Part shown: in pieces, positions 20,748-31,906 of the stretch
Layout of the letters: every line of letters starts with the position of its first letter
Numbering within the stretch: position 1 is the stretch's first letter
From: Calamus simplicifolius
Lineage: Eukaryota > Streptophyta > Magnoliopsida > Arecales > Arecaceae
Assembly: GCA_900491605.1 (NCBI GenBank)
Contig: UESW01004258.1
Location: 477,912-541,911 of the forward strand
Direction of reading: 5' to 3'
DNA length: 64,000 bases
Translations under genes and position numbers: made by a program
The notes under the pieces: model-generated
What the model was told of the DNA's origin: nothing
The model's input: the letters and a program-made list of their open reading frames with translations, nothing else
The model's database searches: none

Positions 20748-22389
20748 TGATGACGCCAAGTCACCGGCCTCAAACGTCGGGGAAGACGGACATCCTTCTC
20801 TTCGAAGTCCTGCAAGAAAAGTCCCCCGGAGACCGGTGAAACCGGTGGGGACCCTCCGACGGTCAAGTTAGTCACTTGGGCTCAGACAGAGAACCGCTCC
20901 AGCGAAGAAGAGCTGAGGCGGTTAGGGTTTTGCTGGGAGGAAGAAAGTTCAGAAAACCAGAGTTCATATCCCACTTACAGCGCGAGCACGTGCCTTTATA
21001 CCTGTCCGAATACCCTAGCTTGCAGCTCCGGGAGATCACCATCGTACCATCGCTGCGCGTGCCGGAGACGTCCCGTACCGCTTGCTGGCGTGATATCATA
21101 CGTGTCCAATAGCTACGAAGGCATTCAGTGCGCGCCGTCGGCTGATATGACCGGGCACAGTCGCAAGTGGTAGCGAATCGTACACCGTAGCGAGGCATGG
21201 CCATGCACAGGGACATGCAACGCGCCAAACGCCGTTATGAGGCATGGCCCTCCGTAACGGGGTGCAATCACGGGAGTACTGGGAATCATGTGGGTGTACC
21301 GCGCGACCTGGAGTTGTCATTTTCCTTGGTGGTTGAGTTTCGTGCCAATCGCTGACGACCCTCCACCCTGAGACCGGTAGGGGTCCCGGAGGTGGGGAAA
21401 TGCCAGTGCATCCCGAGACCGGAGGGGGTCCCGTGGTCGAGAAATGATGACCCCACCCCGTGACCCCGAGGGGGTCCCGGGGTCGAGAAATGATGACCCC
21501 ACCCCGTGACCCCGAGGGGGTCCCGGGGGTGGGGAAATGCTAGTGCACCCCGAGACCGGAGGGGGTCCCGGGGTCGAGAAATGATGACCCCACCCCGTGA
21601 CCCCGAGGGGGTCCCGGGGGTGGGGAAATGCCAGTGCACCCCGAGACCGGAGGGGGCCCCGGGGTCGAGAAATGATGATCCCACCCTGAGACCGGAGGGG
21701 GTCCCGGGGTCAAGAAATGATGACCCCACCCCGTGACCCCGAGGGGGTCCTGGGGGTGGAAAAATGCTAGCGCACCCCGAGGCCGGAGGGGGTCCCGAGA
21801 TCGAGAAATGATGACCCCACCCCGTGACCCCGAGGGGGTCCCGGGGGTGGGAAAATGCCAGTGCACCCTGAGACCGGAGGGGGCCCCGGGGTCGAGAAAT
21901 GATGACCCCACCCCGTGACCCCGAGGGGGTCCCGGGGGTGGGGAAATGCCAGTGCACCCCGAGACCGGAGGGGGCCCCAGGGTCGAGAAATGATGACCCC
22001 ACCCCGTGACCCCGAGGGGGTCCCGGGGGTGGGGAAATGCCAGTGCACCCCGAGACCGGAGGGGGTCCCGGGGTCGAGAAATGATGATCCCACCCCGTGA
22101 CCCCGAGGGGGTCCCGGGGTGGGGAAATGCTAGTGCACCCCGAGGCCGGAGGGTTTCCCGGGGTCGAGAAATGATGACCCCACCCGTGACCCCGAGGAGG
22201 TCCCGGGGTGAGGAAATGCTAGTGCACCCCGAGACCGGAGGGGGTCCCGGGGTCGAGAAATGATGACCCCATCCCGTGACCCCGAGGGGGTCCCGAGGGT
22301 GGAAAAATGCTAGTGCACTCCGAGGCCGGTGGGGGCCTCGGGTCAGTAGCCACCGTTACCTTTCTGACGACACGGGATCAGTCATATCA
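20748..22389. mobile_element. L4: solo LTR with internal 91-bp minisatellite
   Basis: Begins TGATGACGCC and ends CATATCA, flanked on both sides by exact ACATG (20743-20747 and 22390-22394), a 5-bp TSD typical of LTR retrotransposons. The 1.64 kb body is GC-rich against an AT-rich background and has no gag-pol sequence. It holds a minisatellite at 21360-22345. The simplest reading is a solo LTR left by LTR-LTR recombination. A small non-autonomous element is the alternative. It interrupts the intron-like sequence upstream of the captured KH exon, so it arrived after or with that capture. Confidence 0.75.
21360..22345. repeat. 91-bp GC-rich minisatellite
   Basis: About ten copies of a 91-bp unit with TGACCCCGAGGGGGTCCCGG, GGGTGGGGAAATGCCAGTGC and GGTCGAGAAATGATGACCCC. 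Each unit contains two related half-units built on GAGGGGGTCCCGGGG. The long ORFs across it on both strands are artefacts of the repeat. Confidence 0.95.
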
Positions 22390-22575
22390 ACATGCAAAAC
22401 TGTTTTATTGCCTTGTCTTTTGCCAACTCAAGCAGGTGATTGTTGCAGATGTTTTCATTGCATACTTTGACTATTTTGTTTCCCTTTTCTCCTTTGATTA
22501 CTTGAACTATGGACCCTTTTTCTGAGCTAATATTTATTTATTTATTTTATATATTTGTAAAAATTATTCTTTCAG

Positions 22576-22865
22576 TGCCCAAGATCATGGATGCACCTGA
22601 GGAAAATTTCATTGAAAATGAAGTGGCTGAACCGACTGTGAACTCAAACAACCAGAAACAAGAACGTGACGAAGATGGCATTGCTGGTAGTGTTGAGAAA
22701 AAAAGGCCTGGCTGGCCTGGGGAAAGTGTTTTCCGAATATTGATTCCCTCCCACAAGGTTGGTGGTATCATTGGCCGTAAAGGAGAATCTATTAAGAAAA
22801 TGTGTGAGGAATCAAGAGCTCGTATTAAGATTCTAGATGCTCCATCAGGCGTACCGGAAAGAGCT
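22576..22865 (+). pseudogene. captured first coding exon of a KH-domain RNA-binding protein gene
   Basis: A splice acceptor (TTTCAG) precedes the exon and a donor (GTAAGT) follows at 22866. ATG 22587 opens 93 codons. Residues 1-45 are acidic and polar. Residues 46-93 hold the start of a KH domain: WPGESVFRILIPSHKVGG, the GXXG loop in IIGRKGESIKK, then CEESRARIKILD. This matches the first KH domain of plant PEPPER/FLK-type poly(C)-binding proteins, which regulate nuclear pre-mRNA. The next exon is missing: after the donor the intron-like sequence runs to about 23640 and then CACTA sequence resumes. The frame is intact, but it is a fragment inside a transposase intron on the opposite strand. 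Confidence 0.8.
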
Positions 22866-24974
22866 GTAAGTTGTTTGATAGAGATAGGTATCTTAATGGG
22901 TCAGTTGTCTTGTTCATGTTACTTCATTGAGCCTTCTTTGTCATGGGTAGATGTTGTAAAAGAATATCATCAGTGTTTCATCTTGAAGAATATCATCTTG
23001 ACATTTTGGAAAAAGATGTAGTGGTTTTGTGTTTACATCAATAGACCCATTTAGAAACATGATTGCTTATTTCTCTTGCTACATGGAGGATATATCTTTC
23101 TTTGTTTCATATACGATGCCATTGTCAATTGGCATATTGTCTTTCTAGATGTTCAGTGTTTGCTTTTCCACACTATCTCTATTTCCTAATGCCATTCTCT
23201 GATGCATCCTTGTTGCTGTTGTTCTTTGATGCATGGCTTTTGCAAATCAGTCTGTCAAATGCAACCAAGTTCTTATGTCGGCTCATTTATCCCTCAATTG
23301 TCTCATCATTGCTATGCTGGTGATTGAACTTAAGGAATGACTGTAGTTGAAATTGAGAAGTGCACCTTGATTTGATTTAGTGACAATTTCGTCAAGGTTT
23401 CATATAAACCCTTGTTTTTTAAGTTTTTGCAAATTTCTTACAATTAAGGTTTTTAAAAATAATGAGAGTGATAAACTCAGTAAACTTAAGGGAGAAGAAA
23501 GTAGGGTCACCTGGACCACACCATATAAGATGCCAAATTTAGCACCTTTCATCACATTAATTGTAATAAATTTGTGCGGATTTATCTGCAGATGTAAGGC
23601 TGCAAGTTAGATATTCATCATGGATCTATACTAGAAGAACCAGTGATCCAGATTGCAAGTAGCTGTGCAATCTTTTTATATTTGATAAACAAAGTAGACA
23701 CACATCAGTCTTTTTATCACAAGCTCAAACACCGATCGACTATGATACCATACAAGAAGAAAACTGGGTGAACTATATGACTATGATACCATAAAAGAAG
23801 AAAATTGGTCCATGATACCATGCATTAAGCCTAAGTTTGGATCTAGCACTCAACATAGATGCTGGATCAAATCTTTCATAAATATGACTACACTAGATTT
23901 ATAACACTACAACAATATCAGACCACAAAATACATAAATATAAAAGCACTAGGTTCACAGTATTCCTTACCATATCATAAGAGTGAGCCGGTATAGACTT
24001 CGATCCAGTGAGAGCAGCATATGGCTGCAATTCCCGATTAGATTTATTTGTTTCTGATTTTTTCTACATCAAAGAATTAATGAAAATGGTTACATGAGTT
24101 TATAAAAAATATAAACTATTAAAATATTTGTATGGATGTATTTACCTTATACTCATCTGAATAAAAGTAATCACATAGAAAGTCTCAGTCACTTTGCGAG
24201 ACAAGAGATGGCTTATTTTGTTTTGCTAAGCTCACACTTGTGTCCCTACCGTGACTAATGAAGTGGATATGAAGCCGATATCTAAATTCTCGATAAACTT
24301 TATTCATTTGAAACTCAATACCTTTTTTAATATGATCTAAATTCATATCAAGATCAAACTTCTCCTGCAAGTATATATATATATATATATATATATATAA
24401 GTTATAAGGTATATTAAGTACATTAAACGTAATCTAAAGTAATCTAATACAATTATACTGACCTGAAGTCGATCGATCATAGATGCTTTCTGTGCATCAG
24501 TGATCTCACTCCACTTTCTGACCGCAAGTGGTGTCATGTCACGTACAACCACTCCTATCTTGGTCAGAAACTCAGAGCGAAACTCTCCTAATGGTCGTCC
24601 AACCTTAGGTGGCAGAAGAATAGGCAACTTCTGTCCACGATGCGTATCAATCAGATGTGCGGACTTGTATCTGCGAGCAGGACCTCGGCTTCTTCTTTGA
24701 TGATGTAGCTGCAAAACATAATGAACTAAATTAGTGCAAAATAACATAAAGAAATATAGCCAAATAATATAAGTTTAAAGTAGAGTTATTACATGATGCG
24801 CCGACAGATGACCCCTCTGTCAGAGCTGGAATGTAAGGAGAATCATCTCGCCTCGATGTAGCAGGAGTATCTCTCGAAGACATCTGCAAACAAACATACA
24901 AACTAGAATTAACAAATAAGAAAGTATAAGAACATATAGTTATAATAAGTAAAAAAAAATGAATGCTACCAAAT

Positions 24975-26164
24975 TAATCACTGTCATCACTAATATGCTC
25001 ATTTTCTTCATCATCCTCCATATCAGAACTATGTATAGATCCCTCACTGTCATAATCAGCTAGTGTGTCGTCCTCCTCAACATCTTCGCATATAAAGTCA
25101 TCTTGATCGATATCACTTTGACCTCTAATGTTTCTTGAATTGCAACTAATTCAGCATCAGTGTCCGTACGCCGAGATGTTATTAAGTCCATGTTAGATTG
25201 CTCACATGTGAATCGAAGGGCTGCTGAATCATCTTCTTGATATACTTCTTTCTGAACATCATCATCTTTTTTTGGAATATCCCACAAATGATGATGACTA
25301 GGCTCGTTGTCTTCAACCACTTGGTACCTTCTTACCTTTTTTTGGAATATCCCACAAACGAGGTGTGAGTGGAAAATACCGCATAACTTTATAAGGTATC
25401 TTCTTACCTTTGTCTTCAACCACTTGGTACCTAGGCTCGTTGCATAACGGACATTTTTCTAAAGAGACATTCTCCTTCCAAAAGATAGCACAATCATGCT
25501 TGCATACATGTATGTTCTCGTAGCCTAAACCCAACTCATTCATCTTCTTTTTGGCCTCATAGTGCGAAGATGGTATTCTAGTACCATTCGGAAATGCCTC
25601 TTTTAATAGTTTAAGCAACATATTGAAAGACTTATTTGTCCACCGATTGAGGACCTTAATGTGCATTAACTTCACTAAGAATGTCAAAGAAGAAAACTTT
25701 TCACATCCAGGATAAAGCTCGGATTCCACCTCATTGAAAAGATCATCCAATTTCTTACTGTGATCGGTCCTTCCATGGTCAGACATCATCGGATTGTCAT
25801 CATCATTGCCAACCTCAGTGTGAGCACCACTTGGGCCAGCGATGTCCTGCAATGCTTTGACCATCTCATCTTGTTCCCTTTCTGGGTCATCATCTTCATT
25901 CTCATTTTCATCTGAGACATTGCTTCCAAACTGTTCTCCATGAAAATATCACGTCAGATACGTCTTCGAGAAACCCTTTAACATACAGTGTAATTTAACT
26001 AAATCAGGCTTATGCCATTTGCCATTATAACACCGCACACAAAGACAACGTATCTTCCCTTCTTCATTAACATGAAGCCTTTCCTTTTCTATGAACTTCT
26101 TAATACCGGCATCATATTCTGGACAATTTCGTTTCTTATGTATCCAACTCTTATCAATCGGCAT
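24975..26164 (-). pseudogene. TNP2-like (Transposase_21) transposase of L3, internally deleted
   Basis: It starts MPIDKSWIHKKRNCPEYDAG (26164), the transposase-associated zinc module of CACTA TNP2 proteins (CLCVRC...HCMLKGF). The frame is broken by TGA at about 25949. ORF 25313-25864 then carries NRWTNKSFNMLLKLLKEAF and the YENIHVCKHDCAIFWK / KCPLCNEPRY zinc motif. After KVMRYFPLTPRLW the protein jumps to a C-terminal acidic tail (VYQEDDSAALRFTC ... DDSD, ending near 24975). The whole catalytic core is missing. The junction (about 25255-25450) contains scrambled duplicates of local sequence. This copy cannot supply transposase. Confidence 0.85.
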
Positions 26165-26529
26165 CGTTGGATAACATCAAATCTGAGTAAAAATAGTGAA
26201 CCTCATTTAAAGAAATTCAGATTTATCTCAAAAATATCCTACTCGTTTAAAGAAAATCTATAAAACTCATGTAAACCATATATGGAGCTGCATAATATAA
26301 ATTAGATTTAGAAGATCCAAATTTATGAACCACACATAAGTTCCACTCATAAATCAGCATATTCTATAGTTACCTCAAGCAGGGCCTCATCCTGACTCGT
26401 CAGAGCAATTAGCATACTTTGATTTAAAAAAAAAATCACATACAACCAATGAGGGATCAAGGAAAGAAAAAAAAATGCATTCGACAATGTGGATTCTACT
26501 AGAGATGTTAGTGATAAAATTTGTTGCAA

Positions 26530-26722
26530 CAGCTGTTTGTTGCAAGGACATGTTAGTGATAATTTTTTCTTTTTTATTCAGTGAATTGTCCTACTATAAC
26601 ATGTCAAAATTAAGGAAAAGATTGGTAATAAAAGGACATTTTCAACATATGAATCCAAAAAATGGTAAAATAATGATTTCACAAGTTAAAAGAAACTCCA
26701 TCACAATAAGTAACAATCTTGC
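26530..26722 (+). repeat. local duplication inside L3, copy 1
   Basis: About 190 bp beginning GCAAGGACATGTTAGTGATAA and containing GGTAATAAAAGGACATTTTC and AATCCAAAAAATGG. It is repeated directly at 26890-27065 with about 10% differences. Confidence 0.85.
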
Positions 26723-26889
26723 AATGGAGAATAGAACACCTTCAAAAAAACTCAAGAGCTAACATACCTTGAAATACTATAAGCTGTTGTGTTTGTACCT
26801 ATTTAAAGTTTTGAAAGCTACTCACTGAACTATGCGAGGATGTGTGAACAGGTGCATGGCAGAAGTTGCATAAGGTTGGAGATGTTAAA

Positions 26890-27065
26890 AAGCAAGGACA
26901 TGCTAGTGATAACATTTCCCTTCTTTTTATTTACTGTATTGTCCTTATATACCATGTCAAAATTAAGGAAAGATTGGTAATAAAAGGACATTTTCAAACT
27001 ATGAATCCAAAAAATGGTGAAATAATGATTTCACCCGTTAAAAGAAACTCCATCACAATCAGTAA
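26890..27065 (+). repeat. local duplication inside L3, copy 2
   Basis: Direct copy of 26530-26722. A shorter echo (CCAAAAAATGGTGAAAT...TTAAAAGAA) occurs at about 28433-28480 at the end of the Man1-like fragment, so the unit may have been present three times. Confidence 0.8.
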
Positions 27066-27823
27066 CCATAAATAGAAGTGGGAACTATTAAGTAACAATT
27101 TGGATGCTTTTCGTTTGTGATAAAAGCAATAACCCATGTATGGAAGATCTGATGTCATGAGATCAATTCTCTCCTTGTCTTAGTGACACCTGATTCAATT
27201 AGAACCATTTGATTTCATGAAACTCACAACCATGCAAAGTGGTAATCTTCTTTATGCAATACTTTACAAATTATCTATTTATTTGTGAAAAGATCATTCT
27301 ATTTTTATAGATTTTTTATTGTTTCAGATGCTGTTCCTTTTTCCCCTCAGTGATTTATTTACTGCTTAAGAGATGAGTGTTTATAGTCATTATTATTGAG
27401 TCAACAAAAATAAGAAAACTTTGATTGATATTGCCCATCGAAAGTAATAATAGAGAAGCATGTCTAACTCGAGAGTGAAGAGAAGGTGAAGAAGAAAGGG
27501 GATGAAACAAGATGCAGATTAAGAAAATTCCTTCCTCGATTCTTCTGTTATTGTACGCCTATTAACATATTCTATTTGCTTTCAAGAAACAAGACTGTCA
27601 TCTAATACCAATAACTTATTGTTGGTTTCTCATCTTCATGATTTTCTGTATATATTTCTAAAGAATCATATCTGAAGTAATTCTTCCACTAAAAGCTGCA
27701 TCATTAGCATCTGTCCAGTTATCACTAGCGTCAAATCTTTGTCAGTAGTGCTAGTTATACATTCTTGTACTTGCAGTATTTACAGCTTAATATTTTGACT
27801 TTTAACATGTGGTATAATTACAG

Positions 27824-28456
27824 ATTTTTGCGAACCTTGTCCGGAAAAGGGGCAGTGCTCTGATGGCAAGTTGGAATGTTATCATGGATTTAGAAAGCAT
27901 GGAAGGAAATGTATAGAAGATGGAGTAATAAATAAAATGGCTAGGAAACTTGTAAGTCCTCTGTGCTTTTTGTTCCTTTGGAACATAGTGGAACATTGAT
28001 TTGAGATTTTAGGAAATTTTATTTGCATCTTTTCTATGTCTTGTGATAATTTTATTTTGCAAATGCAGTCAGAGTTACTAGAACAGCACGTTTGCGATGC
28101 ATATGCACGGATTTTGTGCCATGAAACTGGGAAAATCTGGGTGTTATCGTGACCAACTTCGTGGTTTTCATGCAACTTGTGTATAGAAGTTTCTGGTATT
28201 AAAATTATCTTCATTTGTAATTTGAGCAAAAAGTTGTGGTTAGATATATGCTATAATCTTCCTGTTTGATTGGGATATTCAGTTTGACGAGGCTGAGATA
28301 ATAAAAATAATTGATGAACACAAATTGAAGGAAAGTATTGGCTTGAATGATGACACTTTTACTTTTGCAAAGTATAAAGCTGTGGAAACTGCAGAAAGCT
28401 TTTTGGAGACAAGGACAGTTCTAAAGCATCCAAAAAATGGTGAAATTGTTACTTAA
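27824..28456 (+). pseudogene. captured exons of a Man1/Src1 C-terminal-domain gene
   Basis: Exon A (27824-27951, acceptor TTACAG, donor GTAAGT) reads CEPCPEKGQCSDGKLECYHG and FRKHGRKCIEDG, the cysteine-rich MSC motif of inner-nuclear-membrane Man1/Src1 proteins. Exon B (from 28069, acceptor TGCAG) reads SELLEQHVCDAYARILCHETG and has a possible GT donor at about 28141. Exon C (from 28283, acceptor TTCAG) reads FDEAEIIKIIDEHKLKESIG and KAVETAESFLETR, then meets a TAA. Exon-intron structure is preserved, so the fragment was captured as DNA, not through mRNA. The N-terminal part and the last exons are absent. Family assignment rests on the CxxC...C...C spacing and the order of the following segments. 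Confidence 0.7.
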
Positions 28457-29099
28457 TTGTTACTTAATAGTTAAAAGAAGATGACTATGGCTTCATCTTA
28501 CAGCCTCGCATATCCTCCACTATTCTATCCGATTTTACTTCATTAACCGAGGAAAGAGGAGAGCAAACTTACTTAAAACACTACAGTATCATTTTTTTTA
28601 ATCTAACTGGGAAAAGGGTCTCTTCAGGAAAAATGCAGGAAAAATGCTTCTGTCTCTCTTTCCAATATATATATATATATATATCCTAGATTTTTTTAAT
28701 TTCTTCTATCAATATATAAATCAATGCAGCTACTCTAATATACTAGGACTACAAATACATTGGAGGGCTTAAAATTCAAGGCCAGGACAACATGAAAGTT
28801 GCATCAGAAGTTAAATCAATAATTTCGAAGCACTTTAATCTTTCAAGTTATAGCGGCAACATGTTTGAATTGGATAACCCATTCATAACATCCCAAACCT
28901 AAGTCCATATCGTTGCTAATATAAAACCAATGACTAGAGAAATTCTTCCAGACCTATTGTGTATACTACAGCAACCAATCCATGGCATCATCAGAAATAT
29001 TTTGCATAGATTACAACCAGTAACATTGCAACTCTAAGGTTTGTTCTATCATATATAAATCAGCTATATTTATTCTTAGTTCCCATAACATGCAAAGAA

Positions 29100-29660
29100 A
29101 AAACAAGGAGCTGCGAGAGTCATAGCAAGTAAAATGAAACCGAATTGAGACGGAAAAAATTCCACTCAAAAACCCTACTAGTAGAAACTAAGGGCGGAAT
29201 GGGGAAGTAGGAGGAGTACCTTTGTTTCGGTGACGCGCGCACCACTCTGCCCTTCCCTCCGATTTGATCTGCGTCCCCCCTGAACCTCTCCCTTGCCCTC
29301 AGATCAAATCCGGCGAGATCGGCGGAAGCGGAAGGCGGAGATCCAGTTATAAGCTTCTCATTAAAGCTAACAACGACGACAGCAGCGCGAGCGGAGGGGA
29401 AATTACAACCCCCCAAATCAGAAAACAATAAAATCAAAAAAAAAAAATCCAAGTGAAAGATTCGCGAGCAAGAGGGTTTTATAAAGCCCTTCTTCTTCTC
29501 ACCTCGTCCAAGGGCTGACAGAGAGGAGCTCGGCATCCGCAGGCGAGGGTTCTAGCGTCCGGGGGCTGACGGCGGAGAGGAGCTCGGGGGAAAGACGGTG
29601 GGAGCAAGGGTTTCATGAAATAAAATCGCGGGAGGGCTTCGGGTGAAGTATTAGGGGACC
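29100..29660 (-). other. GC-rich leader, probably the 5' untranslated start of the L3 transposon genes
   Basis: CpG-rich sequence between the right subterminal array and the rest of L3. On the - strand it is followed by a GT (after CGAAACAAAG, about 29219) that could be a first-exon donor. The transposase genes run leftward from here, so a promoter and leader would be expected. An alternative is the 5' end of another captured host gene. The overlapping ORFs show no recognisable domain. Confidence 0.4.
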
Positions 29661-31004
29661 TTATTACGACGAAATTAACTTTCATCGTAATAAGGTCCCG
29701 TAGAAAGGAAAGATTTTTTTTAACTCTATTACGATGAATTATAAAATTCGTTGTAATAAATCTATTTTATTACGGTGAAATAATATTTCGCCGTAATAAA
29801 ATGAAAGAAAAATAAAAAAATTTAAAATCTTAAAATTTAACCTGGAGCTATTATGACGAATTATAAAATTCATCGTAATAAGTCTATTTTATTACGATGA
29901 AATAATATTTCGCCGTAATAAATAGAAAGAAAAATAAAAAAAATTAAAATCTTAAAATTTAACCTGGAGCTATTGCGACGAATTTTATAATTCATCGTAA
30001 TAAGTCTATTTTATTACGGTGAAATATTATTTCACCGTAATAAAATGAAAGGAAAATAAAAAAAATTAAAATCTTAAAATTTAACCTGGAGCTATTACGA
30101 TGAATTTTATAATTCGTCGTAATAAGTCTATTTTATTACGGCGAAATAATATTTCGCCGTAATAAATAGTAAGAAAAATAAAAAAAATTAAAATCTTAAA
30201 ATTTAACCTGGAGCTATTATGACGAATTTTATAATTCGTTGTAATAAGTCTATTTTATTACGGTGAAATAATATTTTACCGTAATAAAATGAAAGGAAAA
30301 TAAAAAAAAGTTTAAAATCTTAAAATTTAACCTGGAGCTATTACGGTGAATTTTATAATTCATCGTAATAAGTCTATTTTATTACGGCGAAATAATATTT
30401 CGCCGTAATAAATAGTAAGAAAAATAAAAAAATTAAAATCTTAAAATTTAACCTGGAGCTATTACGATGAATTTTATAATTCGTCGTAATACATCTTTTT
30501 ATTATGGTAAAAAATTATTTCGTCGTAATAAATAGAAAGAAAAATAAAAAAAATTAAAATCTTAAAATTTAACCTCAAGCTATTACGATGAATTATAAAA
30601 TTCGTCGTAATAAGTCTATTTTATTACGGCGCAATAATATTTTGCTGTAATAAATAGAAAAAAAAATAAAAAATAAAAATCTTAAAATTTAAGCTGAAGC
30701 TATTACGATAAATTTTATAATTCATCGTAATAAGTCTTTTTATTATGGCGAAAAATTATTTCACCGTAATAAATAGAAAGAAAAATAAAAAAATTAAAAT
30801 CTTAAAATTTAACCTGGAGCTATTACGACGAATTATAAAATTTATCGTAATAAGTCTATTTTATTACGGCGCAATAATATTTCGTCGTAATAAATAAGTT
30901 TTATGATGAATTTGATTTTTATTTCGCCGTTATAAATAAACCTATAATGACGAAAATATTTTGCCATAATAGGTTCACCACAAATACCATACTTTCTTGT
31001 AGTG
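29660..31004. repeat. right subterminal repeats of CACTA L3
   Basis: About ten tandem units of roughly 118 bp. Each contains two palindromes: CTATTACGACGAATTATAAAATTCGTCGTAATA and TTATTACGGCGAAATAATATTTCGCCGTAATAA (described here as motifs with variable bases). The spacer is AAAATCTTAAAATTTAACCTGGAG. The left end has the same palindromes with other spacers. Confidence 0.9.
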
Positions 31005-31906
31005 ACCCGATCCCGGTCCGTAACAATGGTTCTAGGGAAACCATGGAGCTTCACCACGTTGTTCACAAAGGCCTTAACCACACTCTTCATTGTAAATGGA
31101 TGCTTAAGGGGTATGAAGTGAGCATACTTACTTAAGCGATCCACGACCACCAAGATCACTTCGTACCCTTGACTTGCGGGCAAGCCCTCCACAAAATCCA
31201 TGGACAAGTCTTCCCATATAGCTTCCGGTTTGGGTAAGGGCTGCAAGAGACCCGTAGGGGCCTTCGTATCATGTTTGGTCTTTTGACACACGTCACATTC
31301 CGCCACCCACTTCTTCACACTTCTCTTTAGTCCCTCCCAATAGAAGAAATGCTTGATCCTCATATAGGTCCTAAGCCATCCCGAATGACCACCTTTTTTG
31401 CTATGGTGGAAGTGAGTGAGAATCTCCTTCCTCATGTTTGGTACGTCGGGCACATAGACATAGGACTTGTAGTAGATAAGCCCATCATGCCATTTGAATC
31501 CGGTCACCCCATTACATGAACTCTCAAGCTTCTCTATGATCTCTTGAGACCTTGCATCCAACTCCACGGCCTCTCTAAGCTTGTCCCATATCCTCCATTC
31601 AGCTCCACTCAAGGCCATATGTTCAGCCTCATCTTCATACAAAGTCCACATCATTGGACTTCCCTCCCTCCTTGACAACGCATCAGCCACCTTATTCTCC
31701 TTGCCGGACTGATATATAATGTCATACTCGAATCCCAGAAGCTTCACAAGAAACTTCTGTTGCTCTGGCGTCACGATCTTTTGTTCTAGCAAGTGTCTTA
31801 ATGCTTGTTGATCGGTCACTATAGTGAACTTTCTTCCCAAGAGATAAGGTCTCCACACCTTCACCGCATGCACAACCGCCAACATTCTCTTGCATAAGTG
31901 CTCCAT
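31005..31906 (-). pseudogene. L2 RNase H end and integrase N-terminal half, broken
   Basis: Continuing the - strand pol of L2: RNase H residues (FTIVTDQQALRHLLEQ, about 31830), then ENKVADALSRREG. The integrase HHCC module reads HFHHSKKGGHSGWLRTYM...CDVCQKTKHD (about 31290-31420). The first two catalytic acids are in DLSMDFVEGLP (about 31200) and TIVTDRDRV (about 31010). The frame then runs into the CACTA element. The rest of the integrase resumes at 18138. A frameshift near 31890 separates this part from the RT. Confidence 0.92.

Larger units (their letters stand above)
18855..24883 (-). pseudogene. TNPA-like (Transposase_24) transposase of L3, six exons
   Basis: Read on the - strand, the likely exons are 24883-24793, 24708-24463, 24364-24146, 24063-23971, 19438-19331 and 19245-about 18855. 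GT/AG sites are visible at each boundary. The order of content matches plant CACTA proteins: RGPARRYKSAHL and GEFRSEFLTKIG; a WSEITDAQK block; NKSNRELQPYAALTGSKS; RDPVTGKEPSRLHLWNTLH; then GSRSGYKRGWGPLP and a QQEDKLA-repeat coiled coil. Exons 2-5 join in one phase. The first and last junctions do not, and exon 3 has a TGA at about 24185. The 4.5 kb intron between the NKSNREL and RDPVTGK exons contains the KH-gene fragment and the solo LTR. Confidence 0.8.
18139..31004. mobile_element. L3: CACTA (En/Spm) element carrying host gene fragments
   Basis: The left end begins CACTAAAAAAAATGA at 18139 and the right end is TACTTTCTTGTAGTG ending at 31004 (CACTACAAGAAAGTA read inward). Both flanks are ACC (18136-18138 and 31005-31007), the 3-bp duplication expected for CACTA. 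Both ends carry arrays of palindromic TTATTACGACGAA / TTCGTCGTAATAA subterminal repeats. Transposase genes are on the - strand: a TNP2-type gene with a large internal deletion and a TNPA-type gene with interrupted exons. On the + strand are exons of two host-type genes (KH protein and Man1/Src1-like) and a solo LTR. The element inserted into the L2 integrase gene. Confidence 0.9.

Noticed and set aside
21286..22263. Long Pro/Gly/Ser-rich ORFs on both strands (up to 238 codons)
   Set aside because: They arise from the 91-bp GC-rich minisatellite. Both strands and several frames are open equally, and no start context or domain is present.
26475..27075. Two related ORFs (95 and 69 codons) sharing RLVIKGHFQ-MNPKNG
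   Set aside because: They follow from the ~190-bp duplication in L3. The similarity is explained by DNA duplication, and no known domain is present.
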